A stretch of DNA of 64,000 nt, taken from positions 1 to 64,000 of the forward strand of contig JAXGXF010000011.1 of assembly GCA_040772885.1 (NCBI GenBank), written 5' to 3'. Every line of letters begins with the position of its first letter. The stretch's first letter is position 1. The notes under the pieces are model-generated. The model searched no databases. It worked only from the letters and a program-made list of their open reading frames with translations, and had not been told where the DNA came from. This stretch comes from Pullichristensenella sp002068815. Its GTDB lineage: Bacteria; Bacillota; Clostridia; Christensenellales; Aristaeellaceae. A program made the position numbers and the translations under genes. Below, piece after piece: positions 15,931 through 24,107 of the stretch.

Positions 15931-16421
15931 CCCCCCTCTCGGGAAAGTGTATGCAACAGCTCGGCCGGGAATGAGGCGCCCGGGGAGCTCGTCCCGCAGC
16001 GCGCGCGCAGGTACGCGTTGTGGAGCTTCCGGGGAAGCTGCTCGTCCGTCCGCCCGATCTTCTGCGCGACGCCGAGCCAGCTCAGCCCGTCGATGTAGCG
16101 CCGGGAGAAGATCAGCCGAAGCTCCGGGTCCTCGATGTCGTCGATGAATTGATAGAGACGCGCGAGCTCCGAGAGGCACTCCGCGCGCATCGCCTCGATC
16201 CGCGTGCGTATGTCCGCGAGCTCCGCGCCGTACTCGCCGACGCGGTCGGACCGCCTCGAAAACGGCATGCCGGTGATCCGCCCGACGCCTCCCTGCGCGC
16301 GCAGCTCGAGCTCCGCCGCGCGCTGCGAGAGAAAATCCACCTCGCGCCGGAGGATTCGGAGCTTCCCGAGCCTCTTCGCCATCGCCCGCGCCCCCTCCGG
16401 CATCGCGCCCCTGTCGTACAT
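15927..16421 (-). CDS. DUF1492-like protein (phage late-regulator type)
   Basis: Protein of 164 residues. Long helical N-terminal half, then a helix-turn-helix-like C-terminal region (DPELRLIFSRRYIDGLSWLG, VAQKIGRTDEQLPRKLHNAY) similar to DUF1492/ArpU-type sigma-70-region-4-like regulators found mostly in phages. Start chosen at ATG 16421, nine bases after GGGAGG; ATG 16427 is too close to the site. It is the first gene after the SOS-box promoter and overlaps the SPOR gene by 4 nt. Its phage-type relatives and the nearby S24 repressor suggest that the pair was recruited from a prophage. Confidence 0.72.
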   Translation of the reverse strand: MYDRGAMPEGARAMAKRLGKLRILRREVDFLSQRAAELELRAQGGVGRITGMPFSRRSDRVGEYGAELADIRTRIEAMRAECLSELARLYQFIDDIEDPELRLIFSRRYIDGLSWLGVAQKIGRTDEQLPRKLHNAYLRARCGTSSPGASFPAELLHTLSREGG

Positions 16422-16459
16422 CGCCATGTCCCTCCCGCAAAGTTTATGCCTTTGCATAA

Positions 16460-16489
16460 ATACTACACCCGAACATATGTTCTTGTCAA
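16460..16489 (-). promoter_or_regulatory. Promoter of the DUF1492-like/SPOR operon
   Basis: On the minus strand, TTGACA (16484-16489), 18-base spacer, TAGTAT (16460-16465). The LexA-type box fills most of the spacer, so a bound repressor would block RNA polymerase. Confidence 0.8.
16470..16483. promoter_or_regulatory. LexA/DinR-type SOS box
   Basis: CGAACATATGTTCT matches the Gram-positive SOS operator CGAACNNNNGTTCG at all but the last position. A larger inverted repeat (GCATAAA at 16454 and TTTTATGC at 16495) brackets it. It could be bound by LexA or by the S24-type repressor encoded 90 bp away on the other strand. Confidence 0.8.
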
Positions 16490-16521
16490 GCGTTTTTTAT
16501 GCGTTTGAAGAATATTTTGCC

Positions 16522-16550
16522 TTGACGCCGAGGCCGGGGCATGCTATGCT
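16522..16550 (+). promoter_or_regulatory. Promoter of the XRE-S24 repressor gene
   Basis: TTGACG (16522-16527), 17-base spacer, TATGCT (16545-16550), 22 bases upstream of the GTG start. It lies outside the SOS box. Confidence 0.75.
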
Positions 16551-16572
16551 CATCGGGAGGGGAGGGGTTCGC

Positions 16573-17154
16573 GTGACGGTCGGAGAGCGGCTGGAGGAGC
16601 TGATGCGGCTTCGGGGCGTGCGCGCGAGCGAGCTCTCGCGGCGCGCGGGCGTGCAGCAGCAGACGCTGTACTCGATTTTGCAGCGCAGGAGCAGCCGCGT
16701 CGCGCCGGACACGCTGCGCAGGCTCGCCGAGGCGCTCGACGCCCCGGTCAGCTACTTCTACGACGAGGCGCCGCCGCTCCCGCTGCCGCGCAAAAAGGTG
16801 CCGCTGCTGGGCGACGTCGCGGCCGGGGAGCCGATCTTCCGCGAGGGGGACGGCGAGTCGGTCGAGGACATGGGCGGCAGCGACTACGCGCTGCGCGTCG
16901 CGGGCGACTCGATGGCGCCGCGGATTCAGAAGGGCGACATCGTGTTCGTCAAAAAGCGGCCGGACGTGCCCGACGGCCGGATCGCGGTCGTGATCGTCGA
17001 CGGCGAGGCGGCCTTGAAGCGCGTCCACCATGTCGAGGGCGGCGTGCAATTGGTCAGCGACAACCCGGACTACCCCCCGATGCTCTTCACCCGGGAGAAC
17101 AGCGACTCGATACGCATCCTCGGCCTCGCCGTGGCGATCCGGCGGGAGTTATAG
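16573..17154 (+). CDS. XRE-family repressor with S24 (LexA/CI-type) peptidase domain
   Basis: Protein of 193 residues. N-terminal helix-turn-helix (about 2-62, RASELSRRAGVQQQTLYSIL) and a C-terminal S24 autoprotease domain. The cleavage site is probably Ala-Gly in GDVAAGEPI, the nucleophile Ser is in AGDSMAP and the general-base Lys in AALKRVHH. Start is GTG 16573 with GGAGGGG five bases before it. It is a LexA- or phage CI-type regulator that would inactivate itself on RecA filaments. Its HTH is XRE-type, unlike canonical LexA. Divergent from the SOS-box operon, which it may control. Confidence 0.88.
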   Translation: MTVGERLEELMRLRGVRASELSRRAGVQQQTLYSILQRRSSRVAPDTLRRLAEALDAPVSYFYDEAPPLPLPRKKVPLLGDVAAGEPIFREGDGESVEDMGGSDYALRVAGDSMAPRIQKGDIVFVKKRPDVPDGRIAVVIVDGEAALKRVHHVEGGVQLVSDNPDYPPMLFTRENSDSIRILGLAVAIRREL

Positions 17155-17162
17155 GAGGACCT

Positions 17163-17579
17163 ATGAAAAAAATCGTCTGCGTTTGCACCGGCAACACCTG
17201 CCGAAGCCCGATGGCGGCGGCGTTTTTGAAGCGCGCGCTGCCGGACCGGGAGGTCTCGTCCGCCGGGCTCCACGCGTCCCCCGGCCAGCCGGCGACCCCG
17301 GAGGCCGTTCAAGTCATGCGCGAACGCGGCATCGACATCTCCGGCCACCGCTCCCGGCCGTTCTCCTGCGGCATGGCGGACGGCGCGGTGCTCGTCGCCC
17401 TGACCGCCGCGCACGCGGACCGCATGCGCGCGCTGTGCCCCGGCGCGGACGTGATCCGCTATCTCGGCGGCGCGGACGTGCCCGACCCGTTCGGCGGAAG
17501 TTTGGAATCTTATCGAAAAACGGCATTTCTGTTGGAATCTGGGGTCGGGGAGCTTGTAAACCGGCTGAAATTCCGGTAA
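17163..17579 (+). CDS. Low-molecular-weight protein-tyrosine phosphatase family
   Basis: Protein of 138 residues. The active-site loop VCTGNTCRSPM carries the CX5R(S/T) motif with the nucleophile Cys8, and the general acid is the Asp of DVPDPFGG. Family members remove phosphate from protein tyrosine or arginine (YwlE type); the Thr in CTGNTCRS favours the arginine phosphatase subgroup, as YwlE has CTGNTCRSP. It follows the repressor gene by 8 bp. Confidence 0.88.
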   Translation: MKKIVCVCTGNTCRSPMAAAFLKRALPDREVSSAGLHASPGQPATPEAVQVMRERGIDISGHRSRPFSCGMADGAVLVALTAAHADRMRALCPGADVIRYLGGADVPDPFGGSLESYRKTAFLLESGVGELVNRLKFR

Positions 17580-17613
17580 AATGGGAGCAGCAACAACAAG
17601 GAGGGTTCCACGC

Positions 17614-19281
17614 ATGCCCAAGTATTGCATTGGCGTAGATTTTGGAACGCTGTCGGCGCGCGCGCTGGTGGTCGAGGTCGGCACCGGCCGCGAACTCGGG
17701 AGCGCGGTGATGAATTATCCGCACGGGGTGATGGACGAGCAGCTTCCCGACGGCACGAAGCTCAAGCCCGACTGGGCGCTGCAGCACCCGCAGGATTACC
17801 TCGATTGCCTCGGGCGGACGATCCCGGAGGCGATCCGGCTGTCGGGCATCGACGCGGCGGACGTCGTCGGCGTCGGCATCGACTTCACCGCCTGCACGAT
17901 GATCGCCGTCGACCGGGACGGCGTGCCGCTGTGCTTTCATGGCGAATACAGGGGGAATCCGCACGCCTACATCAAGCTCTGGAAGCACCACGCCGCGCAG
18001 GACGAGGCGAACAAGTTAAATGAGATCGCGGAGCTCCGCGGCGAGGAGTGGCTCAAGCGATACGGCGGCAAGATCTCGTCCGAGTGGATGTTCCCGAAGA
18101 TCTGGCAGGTGCTCGACGAGGCGCCGGACATCTACGATGCCGCCGACCGCTTCATGGAGGCCGCGGACTGGGTCATCATGCAGCTGACCGGCAAGGAGGC
18201 GCGCAACTCCTGCACCGCTGGCTACAAGGCGATCTGGCACAAGCGGGATGGGTATCCCTCCAAAGAGTTCTTCAGGGCGCTCGACCCCAGGCTCGAGAAC
18301 GTCGTCGACGAGAAGCTCTCGCGCGACATCTACCCGATCGGCTCGAAGGCCGGCGAGATCACGGCCGAAGCCGCGAAGCTGACCGGGCTCAAGCAGGGCA
18401 CCGCCGTCGCCGTCGCGAACGTCGACGCGCACGTGTCGCTGCCGCCGGCGGGACTCACCGAGGCCGGCAAGATGCTGATGATCATGGGGACCTCCACCTG
18501 TCACATCATGTTGGGCTCCGAGGAGCACATCGTGCCCGGCATGTGCGGCGTCGTCGAGGACGGCGTCATCCCGGGGCTGATGGGCTACGAGGCCGGCCAG
18601 AGCTGCGTCGGCGACCACTTCAACTGGTTCGTCGACAGCTGCGTGCCCATCGACTACGCGACCGAGGCCGCGAAGCGGAACGTGGACCTGCACCGGTTCC
18701 TGACCGAGAAGGCCGAGACCTTGAAACCCGGCGAGAGCGGGCTGCTCGCGCTCGACTGGTGGAACGGCAACCGCTCCGTGCTCGTCGACGTCGACCTGAC
18801 CGGCATGATGCTCGGCATGACCTTGACGACGAAGCCCGAGGAGATGTACCGCGCGCTCATCGAGGCGACCGCGTACGGCACCCGCATCATCATCGACACA
18901 TTTGAGAAAAACGGCGTCAACATCGACCAGCTGTTCGCCTGCGGCGGCATCTCGAAGAAGAACCCGTTCGTGATGCAGGTGTACGCAGACGTGCTGAACC
19001 GCGAGATACGCATCGCGCGCTCGCTGCAGACGCCGGCGCTGGGCTCCGCGATGTTCGGCGCGGTCGCGGCCGGAGGCGAAAAGGGCGGCTACGACTCGAT
19101 CGTCGACGCCGCGCGCGAGATGGGCGGGGTCGACGAGCTCTACTACCGCCCGAACCCCGAGAACGTGAAGGTCTACGAGAAGCTCTACCGCGAGTATGTG
19201 ATCCTGCACGACTACTTCGGGAGGGGCGGGAACGACGTGATGAAGCGATTGAAGGACATCAAGGAAGAGCAGAGGTCATAA
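17614..19281 (+). CDS. araB: Ribulokinase
   Basis: FGGY-family sugar kinase, 555 residues, phosphorylating L-ribulose to L-ribulose-5-phosphate. The N-terminal phosphate loop is GVDFGTLSARALVV, the specific signature GVGIDFTACTMIAVD, and the ATP domain has IMGTSTCHIML and FACGGISKKNPF. Start at ATG 17614 with AAGGAGG ten bases upstream. No araA, araD or arabinose transporter is in the window, so it is an orphan here, 34 bp after the phosphatase gene. Confidence 0.92.
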   Translation: MPKYCIGVDFGTLSARALVVEVGTGRELGSAVMNYPHGVMDEQLPDGTKLKPDWALQHPQDYLDCLGRTIPEAIRLSGIDAADVVGVGIDFTACTMIAVDRDGVPLCFHGEYRGNPHAYIKLWKHHAAQDEANKLNEIAELRGEEWLKRYGGKISSEWMFPKIWQVLDEAPDIYDAADRFMEAADWVIMQLTGKEARNSCTAGYKAIWHKRDGYPSKEFFRALDPRLENVVDEKLSRDIYPIGSKAGEITAEAAKLTGLKQGTAVAVANVDAHVSLPPAGLTEAGKMLMIMGTSTCHIMLGSEEHIVPGMCGVVEDGVIPGLMGYEAGQSCVGDHFNWFVDSCVPIDYATEAAKRNVDLHRFLTEKAETLKPGESGLLALDWWNGNRSVLVDVDLTGMMLGMTLTTKPEEMYRALIEATAYGTRIIIDTFEKNGVNIDQLFACGGISKKNPFVMQVYADVLNREIRIARSLQTPALGSAMFGAVAAGGEKGGYDSIVDAAREMGGVDELYYRPNPENVKVYEKLYREYVILHDYFGRGGNDVMKRLKDIKEEQRS

Positions 19282-19282
19282 C

Positions 19283-19308
19283 AAAAATGCCGCCCGAAAG
19301 GGCGGCAT
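19283..19308 (-). terminator. Terminator of enolase (possibly bidirectional)
   Basis: Stem ATGCCGCCC/GGGCGGCAT with GAAA/TTTC loop. On the minus strand it is followed by TTTTT, 15 bases after the eno stop; on the plus strand it follows araB. Confidence 0.85.
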
Positions 19309-19322
19309 CGACGTCGAAGGAG

Positions 19323-20564
19323 CTATTCTCCCGTCACTTCCTGCTCGATCTTGAGCACCCGGTTGTACTTCGCCGTTCTCTCGGCCCGCGCGGGCGCGCC
19401 GGATTTCAAAAACTCCGCGTTGACCGCGGTCGCGATGTCGGCGATGGCGCTCGACTCGGTCTCGCCGCTTCGATGCGAAAGCACGACGCGGTAGCCGGCG
19501 CTGCGGGCGAGGTTGATCGCGTCGAGCGTCTCCGAGAGCGTGCCGATCTGGTTGGGCTTGACCAAAATCGCGTTCGCGGCGCGCTTCGCGATGCCGCGCG
19601 AGAGCCTCTCCGGGTTCGTCGTGAACAGGTCGTCGCCGACGATCATCGCGCGCCGGCCGAGCCGGGCGGTGATCTCCGCGAAGCCGTCGAAGTCCTCCTC
19701 GCCAAGCGGGTCCTCGATCGAGACGATCGGGTATTTCTCGGAGAGCGCCTGGAAGTAGTCGATCAGCTCCCCGGTCGTCATGGCGGTGCCGCGCTTCGGG
19801 AGCGCGTACCCGCCGTCCTTCTGCCACTCGCTCGCCGCGGCGTCGACCGCGAGCGAGACGTCGCGCCCCGGCGCGTAGCCGGCGGCGGCGATCGCGTCGA
19901 CGAGCAGCTTGAGCGCGTCCTCGTCCCTCTCGAGGCTCGGCGCGAAGCCGCCCTCGTCGCCGACCGCGGTCGAGAGCCCCTGCTTTTTCAAAAGCGCCTT
20001 CAGGTGCTGGTAGACCTCCACGCCCATCTTCATCGCGTCGCGGAAGGTCTTCGCGCCGACGGGAACCAGCATGAACTCCTGTATGTCTATGTTGTTGTCC
20101 GCGTGCGCGCCGCCGTTCAGGACGTTGAGCATCGGGATCGGCGAGCTGCCGCCGACCAATCCCCCGAGGTGCCGATACAGCGGTATGCCCAGCGCGTTCG
20201 CGGCCGCGTACGCCGTCGCGAGCGAGACGGCGATCAGCGCGTTGCCGCCGAGCCGCTCCTTGTTGGCCGTTCCGTCGAGCGCGAGCATCGCCGCGTCGAT
20301 CCGGCGCTGGTCGCGGGCGTCGAGCCCCTTGAGCGCCGGCGCGATCTCGGCATGGATGCCCTCGATCGCCTTTAAGACGCCCTTGCCGCCGTACGCCTTG
20401 CCGCCGTCGCGCTTCTCGTGCGCCTCGTGGGCGCCCGTCGAGGCGCCGGACGGCGCGGACGCGACGCCGATCGCCCCGGACGAGAGCCGGACTTCCGCCT
20501 CGATCGTGGGCGTTCCGCGCGAGTCAAAGATCTGCCGTGCGCGAACGGATTCGATGATTGTCAT
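19323..20564 (-). CDS. eno: Enolase
   Basis: Glycolytic enzyme interconverting 2-phosphoglycerate and phosphoenolpyruvate, 413 residues. Landmarks are IIESVRARQIFDSRGTPTIE, the mobile loop SAPSGASTGAHEA, the general acid/base region VGDEGGFAP, metal ligands in SLAVDAAAS, SIEDPLGEEDFDG and VGDDLFTTNP, the catalytic Lys in ILVKPNQIGT and SHRSGETESS. Start at ATG 20564; the frame stays open upstream but crosses the promoter. It is separate from the other glycolytic genes (gpmI-tpiA-pgk) in this window. Confidence 0.96.
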   Translation of the reverse strand: MTIIESVRARQIFDSRGTPTIEAEVRLSSGAIGVASAPSGASTGAHEAHEKRDGGKAYGGKGVLKAIEGIHAEIAPALKGLDARDQRRIDAAMLALDGTANKERLGGNALIAVSLATAYAAANALGIPLYRHLGGLVGGSSPIPMLNVLNGGAHADNNIDIQEFMLVPVGAKTFRDAMKMGVEVYQHLKALLKKQGLSTAVGDEGGFAPSLERDEDALKLLVDAIAAAGYAPGRDVSLAVDAAASEWQKDGGYALPKRGTAMTTGELIDYFQALSEKYPIVSIEDPLGEEDFDGFAEITARLGRRAMIVGDDLFTTNPERLSRGIAKRAANAILVKPNQIGTLSETLDAINLARSAGYRVVLSHRSGETESSAIADIATAVNAEFLKSGAPARAERTAKYNRVLKIEQEVTGE

Positions 20565-20650
20565 GGTTTCCACTTCCTTTCGTGCGGTTTCCCGCGTCTG
20601 GTCGTATTTTCGGAAGCTTTCAACGGTATTATAAACACAATTCCGGCGCT

Positions 20651-20679
20651 TTATTATTAAGTTGTCTTTGCTTTTCCAA
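20651..20679 (-). promoter_or_regulatory. Possible promoter of eno
   Basis: On the minus strand TTGGAA (20674-20679), 17-base spacer, TAATAA (20651-20656). A TATAAT word also lies at about 20628-20633 without a good -35. Confidence 0.5.
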
Positions 20680-20686
20680 GAATTGC

Positions 20687-20716
20687 TTGACCGGGCGCGC
20701 CCACAGCGGTTATAAT
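20687..20716 (+). promoter_or_regulatory. Promoter of the CdaR-like regulator gene
   Basis: TTGACC (20687-20692), 18-base spacer, TATAAT (20711-20716), 50 bases before the start codon. Confidence 0.75.
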
Positions 20717-20766
20717 ATACCAAAGGCAATTTGTCAAGCCCAAAAAGCCCCGAGGAGGGTTCTTTC

Positions 20767-21837
20767 ATGTATCTGGATCACCGCGTGATGGCGAAAATTT
20801 CCCGAATCCTGGAGCAGATCGACATGAGCGCGCTTCTGATGGACGCGAGCGGCACGGTCGTGCTGCCCGAGGGCGACCATCGCCAGCTGACGCTTCCCGA
20901 CCAGCTCAAGAAGGACCCGACGACGCCGATGGTCTACGGCGGCGTGACGCTCGTGGGCACCGAGGAGAACCAGCCGCTGTTCATCTGCCTGCACGGGGAT
21001 TCCCCGGAGGTCAAGAGCTGCGCGGTGCTCTGCTCGGAGCTGATCAACATGCTGCTTCGGGTCGACATCGGCCACGCGACGCGCGAGCAGGCGGCGAGGC
21101 TGATGCTGCGCGGCGAGGTCGAGGGCGCGGAGCTCGAGTCGCTCGCGGCCGAGCACGGCATACCGCTCGAGCGGAACCGCTGCGTGTTGTACTTCTACTT
21201 CGCCGAGACCGAGACCGACGCCGCGACCGCGATCCTCGAGGGCGTGTTCGACCCGGAGGCCGACGTGCTGGCCGAGGTCGGCAGGCACTCGCTCGCGCTT
21301 CTGAAGGCCGTCGACGACCCGGTCAACTTCGACGAGCTCGGCCAGCTCGCCGCGGCGGTCGAGAACACGTTTTTGATGGAGACCGGGCGGGCGGTGTACA
21401 TCGGCATCTCCGAGCCCCGAAACGACCTCTCGCTGATCGCCGAGGCCTACGAGGAGGCGCGCGCGGCGATCAACATCGGTCGCGTCTACCACGCCTCCGG
21501 CAGCGTATTCTTCTACCATCGGCTGCTGCTCGAGCGGTTCCTGAACGACCTGCCGGTCGATTCCAGCGCGCGCTACAGCAGCATGATCTTCAACCGCCAG
21601 ACGGCGAAGCTGTTCAACGACGAGATGTTGCACACGATCGAGACGTTCTTCGAAAACAGCCTGAACCTCTCCGAGACGGCGCGCAAGCTCTACATCCACC
21701 GCAATACGCTCGTCTATCGGCTCGAGAAGGTCCAGCGGTCGATCGGCCTCGACCTCCGCTCGTTCGACGACGCGGTGACGTTCAAGATGATGATGCTGCT
21801 GGGCAAGAACACCCTCCCCCGGAAGAATAAGCTGTAA
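20767..21837 (+). CDS. CdaR/PucR-type transcriptional regulator
   Basis: Protein of 356 residues. The C-terminal region carries the PucR/CdaR helix-turn-helix (NSLNLSETARKLYIHRNTLV, YRLEKVQRSIGLDLRSFDDA); the middle holds a GGDEF-like CdaR domain (VYIGISEPRNDLSLIAEAYE), and the N-terminal 110 residues look like a small ligand domain. CdaR regulators respond to sugar acids or related metabolites; the signal here is unknown. GAGGAGGG sits before ATG 20767. Divergent from eno. Confidence 0.83.
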   Translation: MYLDHRVMAKISRILEQIDMSALLMDASGTVVLPEGDHRQLTLPDQLKKDPTTPMVYGGVTLVGTEENQPLFICLHGDSPEVKSCAVLCSELINMLLRVDIGHATREQAARLMLRGEVEGAELESLAAEHGIPLERNRCVLYFYFAETETDAATAILEGVFDPEADVLAEVGRHSLALLKAVDDPVNFDELGQLAAAVENTFLMETGRAVYIGISEPRNDLSLIAEAYEEARAAINIGRVYHASGSVFFYHRLLLERFLNDLPVDSSARYSSMIFNRQTAKLFNDEMLHTIETFFENSLNLSETARKLYIHRNTLVYRLEKVQRSIGLDLRSFDDAVTFKMMMLLGKNTLPRKNKL

Positions 21838-21875
21838 TACCTGCGCCCGGGCGGACATACCCTCGCACAGAGATC

Positions 21876-21905
21876 GCCGGCGACCTGCGCAATGCGGTCG
21901 CCGGC
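21876..21905. other. Inverted repeat upstream of ctp
   Basis: Perfect 10-bp arms GCCGGCGACC (21876-21885) and GGTCGCCGGC (21896-21905) around a 10-base loop. It lies between the regulator and the protease genes, 20 bases before the latter's start. No T-run follows, so it is more likely an RNA hairpin near the ribosome binding site or an operator than a terminator. Confidence 0.55.
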
Positions 21906-21925
21906 AATGTATTGGAGGAAGGCCG

Positions 21926-23137
21926 ATGTTCAAGCGATCGGTATCCCTGGTGACGCTCATAAGCCTGCTCGTGATCGCGGCCGTCGCCGCGTCGACGCTG
22001 ACGCTGGTCCTGACCGGGGACTTCCGGCGGGGCGAGGTCGCGGCCGCGGGCGGCAACCCGCTCTCGAAGTATCAGCGGCTCGACGAGATTTTGCAGATCG
22101 TCGAGCGGGAGTACTACACGGAGGTCGACGAGGACGCGCTCTTGACCGGCGCGATCCGGGGGATGCTCGCGGAATTGAACGACCCGTACACGTTCTATTA
22201 CACGCCCGAGGAGTACCGCGCGATGGACGAGGAGTCGAGCGGGCTCTACCACGGCGTCGGCATGCTGATCGGGATGGACGGCGAGGGCGGCATCGCGGTA
22301 TTGCGTGTGTTCCGGGACTCGCCGGCCGAAAAAGCGGGCGTGAAGCCGGGCGACCGGATCGCGTCGGTCGCGGGCGTGCCGATCGCGGGCGACAGCGCGA
22401 TGGGGCTCTCCGAGGCCGTCAAGCTCTTGCGCGGCGACAGCGAGTCGGACGTAGAGGTCACGGTTCTGCGCGGAAGGGAATCGATCGACCTCGTGCTCTC
22501 GCGCGACGAGGTCAACATCAACTACGTCGAGTACTCGATCCTCGACGGCAACATCGGCTACCTGTCGATCTTCCAGTTCACCGGCGACGACGTGACCGGC
22601 GTCGAGGAGGCGATCAGCGCGTTCCGGAAGGCGGGCGTCAAGGGGCTGGTCGTCGACGTGCGCTCGAACCCCGGCGGACTCTTGAAGGACGTCGTCAACA
22701 TCTCGGACATGCTGCTCCCGAAGGGCCTGATCGTCTACACCGAGGATAGGCAGGGCCGCAGGCAGGAGTTCTACGCCGACGAGGAATACTGGGATGTTCC
22801 GATGGCGGTGCTCGTAAACGGCATGTCCGCGAGCGCGTCGGAGATATTCGCCGCCGCCGTCAAGGAGGCGGGCCGCGGCGCGATCGTCGGCGAGACGACC
22901 TACGGCAAGGGCGTCGTCCAGACGCTGCTCGCGTTCGAGGAGGGCGACGGCGTGCAGTTGACGACCTCGGCCTACTACACGGCGTCCGGCCGCTCGATCC
23001 ACAACATGGGCGTAGACCCCGACGTCCGCGTCGAGCTCGACGGCGAGCAGTCCGTCATCTACTACGAGCCCGACCCGACGAAAGACGCGCAGCTCGCGAA
23101 GGCGATTGAGGCGGTGCGGCAGAGGATGGGGCAGTAA
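21926..23137 (+). CDS. S41 family C-terminal processing peptidase
   Basis: Protein of 403 residues. A signal-anchor helix (about 7-30) places the rest outside the membrane. A PDZ domain (about 95-185, VLRVFRDSPAEKAGVKPGDR) precedes the protease domain with the nucleophile Ser in NGMSASASEIF and the Lys in GETTYGKGVVQ. CtpA-type enzymes trim or degrade secreted proteins; in spore formers CtpB activates a sporulation protease. Start at 21926 with GGAGGAAGG upstream. Confidence 0.92.
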   Translation: MFKRSVSLVTLISLLVIAAVAASTLTLVLTGDFRRGEVAAAGGNPLSKYQRLDEILQIVEREYYTEVDEDALLTGAIRGMLAELNDPYTFYYTPEEYRAMDEESSGLYHGVGMLIGMDGEGGIAVLRVFRDSPAEKAGVKPGDRIASVAGVPIAGDSAMGLSEAVKLLRGDSESDVEVTVLRGRESIDLVLSRDEVNINYVEYSILDGNIGYLSIFQFTGDDVTGVEEAISAFRKAGVKGLVVDVRSNPGGLLKDVVNISDMLLPKGLIVYTEDRQGRRQEFYADEEYWDVPMAVLVNGMSASASEIFAAAVKEAGRGAIVGETTYGKGVVQTLLAFEEGDGVQLTTSAYYTASGRSIHNMGVDPDVRVELDGEQSVIYYEPDPTKDAQLAKAIEAVRQRMGQ

Positions 23138-23157
23138 GCCCCCCAAAAATTCCATGA

Positions 23158-23184
23158 CCCCCGGCCCGCATAGGCCGGGGGTTC
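23158..23184 (+). terminator. Terminator after ctp
   Basis: Stem CCCCCGGCC/GGCCGGGGG followed by TTCC, 20 bases after the protease stop. The T-tract is weak. Confidence 0.6.
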
Positions 23185-23186
23185 CG

Positions 23187-23372
23187 ACTGCCGACAAAGG
23201 GTTGCAGGACTGCCTGTAAGATCGAAACCGGCGGCGTGTACGTCGGTTTCGCGCATTTTCCGGGAGCAGAGGCGGAGGAAAATGCTCACCCGCCCGGCCT
23301 TCGCCCGGAAATTGTGAAATTTCAGAAGGCCGGCTCTTCCTGTGCGTTGAAAAACCTCAGTTTTTCAACGCT
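23187..23372 (+). repeat. Four-hairpin dispersed element, family A copy 2
   Basis: Same order of hairpins as copy 1: H1 23223-23251 (CGAAACCGGCG/CGTCGGTTTCG), H2 23253-23285 (GCATTTTCC/GGAAAATGC), H3 23294-23333 (CCGGCCTTC/GAAGGCCGG), H4 23344-23371 (GCGTTGAAAAAC, loop CTCA). Relative to copy 1 there are paired changes in H1 (T-A to C-G), H3 (G-C to C-G) and H4 (ATC/GAT to GTT/AAC). H4 overlaps the stop codon of the minus-strand DUF1275 gene. Confidence 0.88.
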
Positions 23373-24033
23373 TGAACATGATCGGCACGAGCGCGAACAG
23401 CATCAGGCAGCAGACCCAGATCGAGCGCGCGCCGAGCAGGTTCGAGAGGTGCGCGCCGCCGAACACGCCGACCGCGAACGCGAGGATCACGAGGATGTAG
23501 TGCAGGCACGCTTCCCCTGCCGTCCTGTCGCGCTTCGCGGCGAACGCGTGAAAGTGCTCCGCGGCGGAGCGCAGGTTGCCGGTGCAGAAGATGCTCGCGT
23601 ACGGAAGCCCGCGCGTCTCGCGGAAGATTTCGTACTGCACGGCGCAGATGAACGTCACCAGCACGTTGACCGGCGCGTGGGCGTAGGTCAGCGGCACGAG
23701 CCCGACGAGGAACAGAAGCGCGGCCTCCATCAGGAGGATCGCCGCCTCCCAGCGGAAGCGCCGTATGCCGGAGATGCGCTCGCGGAGCTGCGCCGCGAAC
23801 ACAATGCCCACGAAAAACGAGAGGATCGGAATCGGGTACGAGAGCGCCTTCGGCATGTCCCCGCGCGCGAACGCGAGCGCCATCAGCGCGATGTTCGCCG
23901 TCTGGCCGTTGCAGAACACGCCGCCGCGCAGCAGATAGGTGTACGCCTCGAGGTATCCCGCGAGCGTCGAGAGGATCAACCCCACCGCGAAAATCTGGTG
24001 CGGCGGGAGGGCGGTTTTTGTCTTTTGCGTCAT
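23365..24033 (-). CDS. YoaK/DUF1275 family membrane protein
   Basis: Protein of 222 residues with about six membrane helices. Family features are HQIFAVGLILSTLAGYLEAY, the GQTANIALM segment after helix 2 and FCTGNLRSAAEHFHAF. DUF1275 proteins are suspected transporters; no substrate is known. Start at ATG 24033 with GGAGGT eight bases upstream. The reading frame stays open upstream through the family B repeat, but that part looks non-coding. The stop codon lies inside the last hairpin of the family A element. Confidence 0.86.
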   Translation of the reverse strand: MTQKTKTALPPHQIFAVGLILSTLAGYLEAYTYLLRGGVFCNGQTANIALMALAFARGDMPKALSYPIPILSFFVGIVFAAQLRERISGIRRFRWEAAILLMEAALLFLVGLVPLTYAHAPVNVLVTFICAVQYEIFRETRGLPYASIFCTGNLRSAAEHFHAFAAKRDRTAGEACLHYILVILAFAVGVFGGAHLSNLLGARSIWVCCLMLFALVPIMFKR

Positions 24034-24107
24034 CGGTCGCGACCTCCAGGCAATCTCCGATTTATTCGGCGGCGGGATCGCCGGCCGCTTTTCCGCCCCC
24101 ACAAGGT

